From Nostoc foliaceum FACHB-393 (GTDB lineage: Bacteria > Cyanobacteriota > Cyanobacteriia > Cyanobacteriales > Nostocaceae), in NCBI RefSeq assembly GCF_014698505.1, contig NZ_JACJTD010000017.1, forward strand, positions 1-64,000: a DNA stretch of 64,000 nt, given 5' to 3'. Shown piece after piece: positions 57,178 to 64,000 of the stretch; the stretch's first letter is position 1; the number at the start of each line of letters is the position of its first letter. The notes below the pieces were generated by a model. That model was not told where the DNA came from. It saw only the letters and a list, made by a program, of their open reading frames with translations, and made no database searches. The position numbers and the translations under genes were made by a program.

Positions 57178-58638
57178 TTACTTCTTATTTAAGAGGGCAA
57201 AATTGTAACCAGTTCCAGTAGAGCAAGACTCACAACGCTCGATTTTGACTAGCATTGCTTCTCCTTGACGCTTACCTGAGGGAGAAAACTGAATTATTCC
57301 CGTTGCTCCAGAAGTTGAAAAATTGGGATTAGACAGTACCTTTTGTAATCCTTCGCGAGTGTTGTCTTGCTTCAAGCCAGCAATAATTGCTTGGAGTGCA
57401 TCATAAGCTCCCGCTGTTCTCTGATTTACTTGTGCATTCCAAAGCTGAAAGGCATTTTCTGCAAAGGGGTTATCTTTATTAGCATCACGATGCCAATACA
57501 CAGGTAATACCATTCCTTCGAGATCCTTGCCATTTTGTAAAGTTGTTGCACTATACATACTTTCGGAAGCAAACAGTGGTTTTCTGCCTTTGACTTCTTG
57601 TGCTACTTTGGTGGCAAAATATATATTTCTGATTGAGGGCATTAGTAAAAAGCCACTTGCATTTTCTGTTTCTATGGCTTGATCCACAAAAGCTTTAGGG
57701 TCAAAATTCTTATCGGCCAAATTGCAAGGTATATTAATAATGTTGCTGCCATATTTTTTGATAGCTTGAGTGTACTGTTCTACAAGTATCTGATTTGATG
57801 ATGAGGTGGAATTACTTCTTGAGGTAGGAGAATCGCCACAAATAGCAACATTTCTTGCTTGTCGAGCAATGTAGCGAGAATGAGTATCTACTAAATTCTC
57901 ATATAACGGATTTACATGAAACAAATAGTTTTTTGCGGAAGTATTAAGCTGACTATTTACTGAATTTTTTTCTAAGTTTTCTGCATTATAGGCTTGATTA
58001 GGTCGCTCGACTGGGAAGACTAACACCAAGCGATTCTCATTATAAATTGCGGCGTTAAGCCTAACACCCACAGCGGCCACAAGACTTTTATCTTGAACTA
58101 ATTCTTTATCTAGCCGTGCAGAATCTTCTCTATTATCAACACTTGCAATTACAACTTGCAATTTTTTACCATCAATTCCTCCTTGGCTATTAACTTCATT
58201 TTGAGCTTGAGCTACACCACGCAAAATTTCTTCTGATAAACTAGGATCAAAATTAATTGGAGCTATAACAGCAACTTTTATGGCTCCTGAATTATCTCGT
58301 GCAATTTTGGCATTGTTTAAATAAATTAAGGTTTCCGGGTCATTTGGATTATTTTTGAGAGAAGCATTAAACTTTTTAACAGCAGTATTAAAATCTTTCT
58401 CATCAAAAGCTTTCACCCCATCCATTTTTTCAGGATATGTTTGTACTTTCACCAAAATCTTTGTACCCAAATTCATTAATGATGACTGATTTGTCAATGT
58501 AGATGAAGTTGATATGGGGTTTGATGGTGCTATAATGGTAGAAGAGAGTTTGCTAATTAACCATAAAATAGCTGCTACCATTACTCCAGCCAGTCCCAGA
58601 GATATAAGCAGCCTTAAATTTTCTTTTTTATGTGTCAT
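57178..58638 (-). CDS. Membrane-anchored periplasmic ligand-binding protein (Peripla_BP_6 type)
   Basis: 486 residues. An N-terminal membrane anchor (LISLGLAGVMVAAILWLI) follows a short basic start. A TPR-like hairpin comes next (AFDEKDFNTAVKKFNASLKNNPNDPETLIYLNNAKIA). From about 120 the type I periplasmic-binding fold begins (IKVAVIAPINFDPSLSEEILRGVAQAQNEVNSQGGIDGKKLQVV) and continues to YDALQAIIAGL and GIIQFSPSGKRQG. No ABC permease genes adjoin it. It lies 72 bases downstream of a membrane Ser/Thr kinase and could be its ligand sensor. Confidence 0.88.
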   Translation of the reverse strand: MTHKKENLRLLISLGLAGVMVAAILWLISKLSSTIIAPSNPISTSSTLTNQSSLMNLGTKILVKVQTYPEKMDGVKAFDEKDFNTAVKKFNASLKNNPNDPETLIYLNNAKIARDNSGAIKVAVIAPINFDPSLSEEILRGVAQAQNEVNSQGGIDGKKLQVVIASVDNREDSARLDKELVQDKSLVAAVGVRLNAAIYNENRLVLVFPVERPNQAYNAENLEKNSVNSQLNTSAKNYLFHVNPLYENLVDTHSRYIARQARNVAICGDSPTSRSNSTSSSNQILVEQYTQAIKKYGSNIINIPCNLADKNFDPKAFVDQAIETENASGFLLMPSIRNIYFATKVAQEVKGRKPLFASESMYSATTLQNGKDLEGMVLPVYWHRDANKDNPFAENAFQLWNAQVNQRTAGAYDALQAIIAGLKQDNTREGLQKVLSNPNFSTSGATGIIQFSPSGKRQGEAMLVKIERCESCSTGTGYNFALLNKK

Positions 58639-58710
58639 AAATAATTCACCAAACTCTACAAAATTTATCTGAAATAAAGAGATTTCTAAAAATTGAGCAA
58701 GAGCAAAAAA

Positions 58711-60084
58711 TCAAAAATATTTAGAAAGAAGTTTGTTTATTATTTCAGATATACCTACAATAATAATTGTTAATAACCCTGCAAGAATAACTAGCAATCC
58801 TACCAGAAGTAGTCCATTTACACCAAATTGGAGAAGATTAGTGGTTAGCAGATTCCTGAAAATAAAGACAATGAGTAGATTTGCTATTATAGCAATAACA
58901 ATTAAATAAGTTTTTTCCAGAAGTGGACAAGATTGAATAAAGACTAACCCTACTAAAATTAGCAACCATAACCCAGAGCTAATCCAAGTAGTTCCTAAAA
59001 AACTTATAAGTGCGATTGCTAAAAACGAACTACCTGAGCCAGCAATTATTGAGCCAGACAATAATTTATTATTAAAAAACTGCGGTAGATATGGAGTTGA
59101 TTGATTTTTAATTTGTGCTTGCAAACTCGATGATTGAGTATGTGGAATGGCTGTAGGAGGTAATGTATACCTTAGCTCTGGGAGATTATTTAAGTCTTCT
59201 AAGACAGCCTGTGCAGATTGATAACGTTGTTCATAATTTTCTTGTAGGAGCTTATCAAGAATGATCTCTAATTCGTGACTTATGGTTTGCGTTAAATGCT
59301 GTCGCCAACTAGAAGTCCAAGCATAGCCTTGTTTAATCCACAAACTTGAAGGAGAAATATCAGTTAGTAGATGAAAGCAAGTTATTCCTAAACTGTACAT
59401 ATCACTGGAAGGAAAAACTTTACCGAGTTGCATTTGCTCAATCGGCGCATAACCTAATGAACCAATAATTGTCCCAGCAAGTGTAGTGTTTATAGTGTCC
59501 GTCTTTTGTTTTGCTACCCCAAAATCAATCAGCACTAACCTATCGTCACTCTGACGGCGAATAATATTTTCTGGTTTAATATCTCGGTGAATTACCTGCT
59601 GTTGATGTATAGCTACCAGCACAGATAATAAATCATCTAAAAAATCTCGAATTTTGGCTTCATCAAAAACTCCCTGTTGTTTTAACTCTTGCAACAGATT
59701 TTGCCCTTCGATAAACTGTTGCACTAAATAAAGATATTCACCTTCTTTAAAATATGCATACAAATTGGGAATTTGGACATGTTCTGCTAACTCTTTTAGA
59801 CGTTGTGCTTCTCGTTCAAATAACTCAGTCGCTTTTTTATGTGCTTGACTACCGTGATTACCATAAAATTGGCTTAGAACTAGCTGCTTGACAACACATC
59901 GTTCATTGAGCTTGTCTATATCTTCTGCGATATATGTGTGTGCAAATCCTCCTCTTCCTAATGGCGCTATTATGCGGTAACGATTTCTCAGTAGCGATAC
60001 CAACTCTTTACCACAACTGAGGCATAAATTTGCCCCGTCAGAGTTTTGGGGATTGTCGCAATTAGGATTTAGGCAGCAGACCAT
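58711..60084 (-). CDS. Membrane Ser/Thr protein kinase with N-terminal zinc ribbon
   Basis: 457 residues. Zinc ribbon CCLNPNC...CLSC (Cys 3/4, 9, 21, 24). The kinase domain at about 36-300 has LGRGGFAHTYIAEDIDKLNERCVVKQL, HRDIKPENII (catalytic Asp), LIDFGVAK and LGYAPIEQMQLGKVFPSSDMYSLG. The C-terminus carries about four closely spaced membrane helices (LISFLGTTWISSGLWLLILVGLVFI onward). Upstream of and co-directional with the periplasmic-binding gene. This pair is AT-rich and lacks HIP1 octamers. Confidence 0.93.
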   Translation of the reverse strand: MVCCLNPNCDNPQNSDGANLCLSCGKELVSLLRNRYRIIAPLGRGGFAHTYIAEDIDKLNERCVVKQLVLSQFYGNHGSQAHKKATELFEREAQRLKELAEHVQIPNLYAYFKEGEYLYLVQQFIEGQNLLQELKQQGVFDEAKIRDFLDDLLSVLVAIHQQQVIHRDIKPENIIRRQSDDRLVLIDFGVAKQKTDTINTTLAGTIIGSLGYAPIEQMQLGKVFPSSDMYSLGITCFHLLTDISPSSLWIKQGYAWTSSWRQHLTQTISHELEIILDKLLQENYEQRYQSAQAVLEDLNNLPELRYTLPPTAIPHTQSSSLQAQIKNQSTPYLPQFFNNKLLSGSIIAGSGSSFLAIALISFLGTTWISSGLWLLILVGLVFIQSCPLLEKTYLIVIAIIANLLIVFIFRNLLTTNLLQFGVNGLLLVGLLVILAGLLTIIIVGISEIINKLLSKYF

Positions 60085-60743
60085 ATAATTATCGCTGTCA
60101 TTTTATTAGTTTTGAAAACATACCTTAAATGTCAGTATAGACGTTGCACTGTAACATCTCTAGATGAACAATAAAGTAAGGTACAATCGCATTATTTTAA
60201 CCGACATTTGGTTAACCCTTAAGCTTTTTTCTCAAACTTAACAAACGTAAAAGTAGTTATTGTAACCCATCCATCTTTTGGCTTAGGAAAAGCTACAAAC
60301 AGAAAAGACTTAATTGTAGTAGTATGAGCGAGCTTGATACTAATCAGCCGAGCAATAAAACTAGGATTTACAGACTTTTAAGGTAAAACAAGGCATTGCG
60401 ATCGCAATCACAAAATCACGTTACTTTTATCTCAGGCAAGGAAGGGTGCGATCGCCTTTAGCACCAAAGTAAAGCATCTCAACTAATCAACCGCAATTCC
60501 CAAAAGCGATACCGCCCTTCACGCCACATCTGCTTGTAACAAAAGCTTTTTTTATCCCACCAACGCCGTAATTACCACACATATCCATTGTGGGGTTTAC
60601 AAAACTCCCCGCAATTGTGACGATTACGCTAGAATTGTTAAAGGTTCTTTACAGAATTTGCTGATCATCCCCAATTCTGTTAAAACAGCCTAGCATTCAA
60701 ATGTAAATCTTAAAACCCCCTCTAGAGTTCACCAAAAGCTTCT
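60085..60743. other. Divergent intergenic region between the kinase and typA
   Basis: 659 bases with two HIP1 sites (near 60396 and 60448) and no ORF, hairpin or RNA recognised. It should hold promoters for both flanking genes. Confidence 0.5.
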
Positions 60744-62534
60744 ATGACGCTCCCAATTCGCAACGTCGCCATTATCGCCCACGTTGACCACGGCAAAACC
60801 ACTCTGGTTGACGCACTCCTCAAACAATCCGGCATTTTCCGCGAAGGCGAAGACGTTCCGGATTGCGTTATGGACTCCAACGCCCTAGAACGGGAACGGG
60901 GTATTACTATCCTGTCCAAAAATACGGCAGTTCGCTACAAAGAAACACTAATTAATATTGTTGATACTCCTGGACACGCTGACTTTGGTGGCGAAGTTGA
61001 ACGTGTACTCGGCATGGTTGACGGATGTCTTCTGATTGTCGATGCCAACGAAGGCCCCATGCCCCAAACACGCTTTGTCCTCAAAAAAGCTTTAGAAAAA
61101 GGGCTGCGCCCCATTGTTATTATCAACAAAATCGACCGTGGTAAAACTGACCCTCACGTTGCTGTCGATAAAGTATTGGATCTGTTCTTGGAATTAGGGG
61201 CAGATGAAGACCAGTGTGATTTTACCTATCTGTTTGCCTCCGGTATGGCAGGTTTCGCCAAGGAAAGCTTGGAAGCAGAATCGGTAGATATGCAACCCCT
61301 GTTTAACGCGATTCTGCAACACGTTCCACCACCAGTAGGCGACAGCAATAAACCTCTGCAATTGCAAGTTACAACCCTAGATTATTCTGAATATCTGGGA
61401 CGGATTGTGATTGGCAGAATTCACAACGGTACTATCCGCTCAGGACAGCAAGCGGCTTTAGTAACAGAAAGTGGTACTATAGTCAAGGGCAAAATTACCA
61501 AATTGATGGGCTTCGACGGGCTGAAGCGCGTAGAGATGGAAGAAGCAACCGCAGGTTATATCGTCGCGGTGGCTGGTTTCGCGGATGCTTATATTGGAGA
61601 AACGATTACTGACCCCAATGAACCACAAGCTTTACCACTAATTAAAGTGGATGAACCAACCTTGCAAATGGCCTTCTGGGTGAATGATTCGCCCTTTGCT
61701 GGTCAAGAAGGCAAGTTGGTGACATCAAGACAAATACGCGATCGCCTATTCCGCGAACTAGAAACCAACGTGGCTTTGCGGGTCGAAGAAACCGATTCTC
61801 CCGATAAATTCCTGGTTTCTGGACGTGGTGAACTTCACCTGGGTATCTTAATTGAAACCATGCGCCGGGAAGGCTTCGAGTTTCAGGTATCTCAGCCACA
61901 GGTAATTTACCGCGAAATCAACGGTCAACCTTGTGAACCTTACGAACTCTTGGTGTTAGACATTCCTGCTGATGGTGTGGGTAGCTGTATTGAACGCCTG
62001 GGACAACGCAAAGGCGAAATGCAAGATATGCAACCAGGTAGTGGCGATCGCACCCAGTTAGAGTTTGTCATTCCCGCCCGTGGATTGATTGGTTTCCGGG
62101 GTGAATTCATGCGGATGACTCGTGGCGAAGGCATCATGAACCACAGCTTCTTAGACTACCGTCCAATCAGTGGTGATATTGAAGCCCGTAACAAAGGCGT
62201 TTTAATCTCCTTTGAAGAAGGCGTTTCTACCTTCTACGCCATGAGAAATGCCGAAGATAGAGGAGCATTCTTTATTACTCCAGGTACAAAGGTTTACAGA
62301 GGTATGATTGTGGGAGAACACAATCGTTCCCAAGATTTGGAATTGAATATCTGTAAAACCAAGCAGTTAACCAACCACCGCGCTGCTGGTGGCGATGAAT
62401 TGGTTCAGTTGCAAGCACCAATAGACATGAGTCTAGAACGTGCTTTGGAATACATTGGCCCCGATGAATTGGTGGAAGTTACACCCCAATCAATTCGTCT
62501 ACGGAAGATGTCGAAGAAGTTGGCTAAACGGTAA
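60744..62534 (+). CDS. typA: GTP-binding protein TypA/BipA
   Basis: 596 residues, ribosome-associated GTPase of the EF-G family. [15 protein letters not shown] (G1), RGITI (G2), [17 protein letters not shown] (G3) and [10 protein letters not shown] (G4) are intact. The C-terminal [52 protein letters not shown] is the BipA-specific region. It assists ribosome assembly and translation under stress. Followed by a strong terminator at 62562. Confidence 0.98.
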   Translation: MTLPIRNVAIIAHVDHGKTTLVDALLKQSGIFREGEDVPDCVMDSNALERERGITILSKNTAVRYKETLINIVDTPGHADFGGEVERVLGMVDGCLLIVDANEGPMPQTRFVLKKALEKGLRPIVIINKIDRGKTDPHVAVDKVLDLFLELGADEDQCDFTYLFASGMAGFAKESLEAESVDMQPLFNAILQHVPPPVGDSNKPLQLQVTTLDYSEYLGRIVIGRIHNGTIRSGQQAALVTESGTIVKGKITKLMGFDGLKRVEMEEATAGYIVAVAGFADAYIGETITDPNEPQALPLIKVDEPTLQMAFWVNDSPFAGQEGKLVTSRQIRDRLFRELETNVALRVEETDSPDKFLVSGRGELHLGILIETMRREGFEFQVSQPQVIYREINGQPCEPYELLVLDIPADGVGSCIERLGQRKGEMQDMQPGSGDRTQLEFVIPARGLIGFRGEFMRMTRGEGIMNHSFLDYRPISGDIEARNKGVLISFEEGVSTFYAMRNAEDRGAFFITPGTKVYRGMIVGEHNRSQDLELNICKTKQLTNHRAAGGDELVQLQAPIDMSLERALEYIGPDELVEVTPQSIRLRKMSKKLAKR

Positions 62535-62561
62535 GTAAAGTTTATTGATTGATTAATTTAG

Positions 62562-62590
62562 AAAGCCCACATCAGTGGGCTTTTTATTTT
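62562..62590 (+). terminator. Terminator after typA
   Basis: AAAGCCCAC and GTGGGCTTT form a perfect 9-bp stem with loop ATCA, then TTATTTT. Confidence 0.92.
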
Positions 62591-62799
62591 GTTAGTTATA
62601 TTTGTCCATGTCTTTTTAAGTTGCTAAATTCCTCAAAACTCTCTAGTGTTGTTTGTCGGAGTTGTAACCGAAAAGACAAGTATGTCTTCTGTGAAGATTT
62701 AACTATTCGTTCTGTTAATTAAGGCATGAGGTTTTTACTGATACAGCTGTGATAATTGTCAGTAGATAATAAAACTGACCAAACCCTAATTAGTGCAGT

Positions 62800-63162
62800 A
62801 TGGCCGCAAATAGCATTAAGTTTACGATCGCCTTCAACGACCCTGACTTGGACGAGGAAGAAAAGGACGAGCAGGTTCAACGGCTAATTACTGAACTGAA
62901 GCAAAGTGACGAGGTAGATGCAGTTGGTCGTGTTCTTGACCCCAGCCCACCAGAAGGCAACAAAGCATTAGGCGGGTTTCTGGTGGGTATGTTAATGGCT
63001 GAGGTAAATACAGCCAATGCGAAAAAGGTGGTGGGATTTCTGGGCGATCGCCTCGGTCGTAAACCCATTGAACTGTCGGTAGAAGCCAACGGCAAGAAGC
63101 TAACAGTTTACAGCGATATCGACAGGCATTTGCGGGATCTGTTGAAAATGAATATCCCCTGA
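62800..63162 (+). CDS. EACC1-like small protein (effector-associated constant component)
   Basis: 120 residues. The pattern LITELKQSDEVDAVGRVLDPSPPEGNKALGGFLVGMLMAEVNTANAKKVVGFLGDRLGRKPIELSVEANGKKLTVYS fits the EACC1-type proteins that accompany effectors in bacterial conflict systems: a ferredoxin-like N-terminus, a central hydrophobic GGFLVGML helix and a C-terminal beta hairpin. The assignment is from memory of the family pattern and is probable, not certain. The last 15 residues (DIDRHLRDLLKMNIP) differ from the usual tail and overlap an open second frame that encodes the next module. Confidence 0.65.
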   Translation: MAANSIKFTIAFNDPDLDEEEKDEQVQRLITELKQSDEVDAVGRVLDPSPPEGNKALGGFLVGMLMAEVNTANAKKVVGFLGDRLGRKPIELSVEANGKKLTVYSDIDRHLRDLLKMNIP

Positions 63163-63191
63163 GTAATCATGTACGGTCTGAGCTAGAAGAC

Positions 63192-63626
63192 TTGCGGGAA
63201 GTTTTGGGGCTAAGGCAGGAAGATATAGACTCTATTGAGCAAGAATTTATCGCTCAAAAACAAGTTGAGCAGCAACAGTATGTAGAATCTCAAGGAATAG
63301 GCTTATATCGATTGCTTGTTGAAACGCAGTCGGTTGAGTTTTCAGATCAAATCGGAATTATCGATGGGAATAATCAAGTTAAAAATACTACGACTATGAC
63401 TAATGGATTACCTGAGCGTAAGCGCCGTAGGCTAGAGCAAGAACGGGATTCATTGCAGCAGCAATATGAACTTGCCAGTGAAAAACTCAGTCGATTGCGT
63501 CAGGCTCTTACTGTTGAAGTTGATCCCTCAACGAAATTGAAATTGGAGAAGCAAAGAGAACAAGCTCAAACAGACCTCAATCAGATTGATGAGCAGCTTG
63601 AACAAATTGAGCTACTTCTAGGTTAA
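63192..63626 (+). CDS. Helical adaptor ORF of the effector-associated type, 5' end unclear
   Basis: 144 residues from a TTG. The first part reads EDLREVLGLRQEDIDSIEQEFIAQKQ, a short helical module common in cyanobacterial conflict and signalling proteins, usually preceded by an EYPLS segment. The second part (LPERKRRRLEQERDSLQQQYELASEKLSRLRQALTVEVDPSTKLKLEKQREQAQTDLNQIDEQLEQIELLLG) is a coiled-coil effector-associated module. An ATG at 63396 (MTNGLPERK) could start this module alone. The frame is open back to 63072 and encodes RQAFAGSVENEYPLSNHVRSEL without a start codon, so the gene may be 5'-truncated or read by coupling. Confidence 0.6.
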   Translation: MREVLGLRQEDIDSIEQEFIAQKQVEQQQYVESQGIGLYRLLVETQSVEFSDQIGIIDGNNQVKNTTTMTNGLPERKRRRLEQERDSLQQQYELASEKLSRLRQALTVEVDPSTKLKLEKQREQAQTDLNQIDEQLEQIELLLG

Positions 63627-63662
63627 GGTGGTCATGAAATTTAGCTGACGGAGAAAGAATTA

Positions 63663-64000
63663 ATGTCATCTACGCGACGTTTGCAGGTTATATATGAAAG
63701 CAAACAGCAAGAATGGGAAACAGTTCATGAACGCTTGAATTCTCTCCGTCAGAGTAGAACTATTGAAACAGATCCTGAAAACCATTTCAAGCTTGATCGT
63801 CGAGTCAAAGCAATTGAGCAAGAGTTAAAAGTTATTCAAGATGAACTCAATCAAATTGAGCATCAACTTGATCTGTTAGGAAGTAGTAAAGATGAGTCTA
63901 CGCCTGAAAAAGTTACACAAACTTCTTTTGTTCAACAACAGAGACGAGAAAGGTCTGATATTGGAGCATATCAATCATCTTATGCTTCCAAGCCATCAAC
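63663..64000 (+). CDS. Second helical adaptor/effector gene, 3' part outside window
   Basis: ATG at 63663 opens a frame to the window end (about 112 codons): SSTRRLQVIYESKQQEWETVHERLNSLRQSRTIETDPENHFKLDRRVKAIEQELKVIQDELNQIEHQLDLLGSS. It aligns with the module at 63396-63626, sharing SLRQ...ETDP...KL...LNQIE...LLG. The Ser/Gln-rich stretch that follows looks like a linker to a further domain beyond the window. It is expected to carry the effector or NTPase. Confidence 0.7.
   Translation, partial: MSSTRRLQVIYESKQQEWETVHERLNSLRQSRTIETDPENHFKLDRRVKAIEQELKVIQDELNQIEHQLDLLGSSKDESTPEKVTQTSFVQQQRRERSDIGAYQSSYASKPS

Overview
The window comes from a filamentous, heterocyst-type cyanobacterium of the Nostoc/Anabaena group. 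The evidence is the dense scatter of GCGATCGC (HIP1) octamers, the heptamer short tandem repeats between genes, and the gene content: ndhD, sqdB/sqdX, ycf46, ycf35, a chloroplast-type Omp85, Nostoc-type GAF-GAF-PAS adenylate cyclase, xisH/xisI, rbp-rpsU. No rRNA, tRNA or CRISPR array was recognised.

Layout. 1-10.6 kb is accessory: a TnpB transposase cut by the window edge, a TPR/NB-ARC-derived protein that has lost its ATPase core, a UPF0175/DUF3368 toxin-antitoxin pair between direct repeats, two FHA-domain genes (one fused to an FAD/NAD oxidoreductase), endonuclease V, a tandem pair of cyanobacterial unknowns (the second frameshifted), and a HicB/VapB-like/PIN cassette. 10.6-13 kb holds a Tat-exported aldo/keto reductase and an orphan C5 cytosine methyltransferase. 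13-20.5 kb is the envelope block on the minus strand: purC, omp85 (bamA), lpxC, fabZ, lpxA, lpxB, which makes lipid A and inserts outer-membrane proteins. 21.2-30.5 kb carries a small DUF7219-type protein, the adenylate cyclase, sqdX and sqdB (sulfolipid synthesis), a lipoprotein, a ribbon-helix-helix/zinc-ribbon gene, ycf46 and ycf35.

30.7-35.8 kb is an island unlike its surroundings: an 847-aa SF2 helicase-HNH protein in AT-rich DNA with no HIP1 site, an HNH gene broken by one in-frame TGA, xisH/xisI, and a Uma2 (DUF820) nuclease gene whose 3' end recurs twice as short fragments. 36.1-38.4 kb is an SDR / SMP-30-like / ABM-domain operon. 38.5-44.2 kb has two ndhD paralogues flanking a coiled-coil gene and thrB, with a roughly 238-bp MITE-like element. 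44.4-46.8 kb is a divergent response regulator and receiver-histidine kinase. 46.9-51.7 kb has small membrane/stress proteins, a secreted TPR protein, and rbp with rpsU. 51.8-60.1 kb holds two zinc-ribbon Ser/Thr kinases, a pentapeptide-repeat protein, an M20 amidohydrolase, a hemerythrin-domain protein, and a periplasmic receptor next to the second kinase. 60.7-62.5 kb is typA.

The last 1.2 kb starts what looks like a modular conflict-system locus: an EACC1-like small protein, a helical adaptor ORF whose reading frame runs back into the EACC1-like gene without a start codon, and a second paralogous helical module cut by the window end. This locus and the helicase-HNH gene are the best candidates for an undescribed system. 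A 29-bp palindromic repeat inserted in frame into two unrelated proteins (Omp85 and the SMP-30-like protein) is the most striking non-genic signal.
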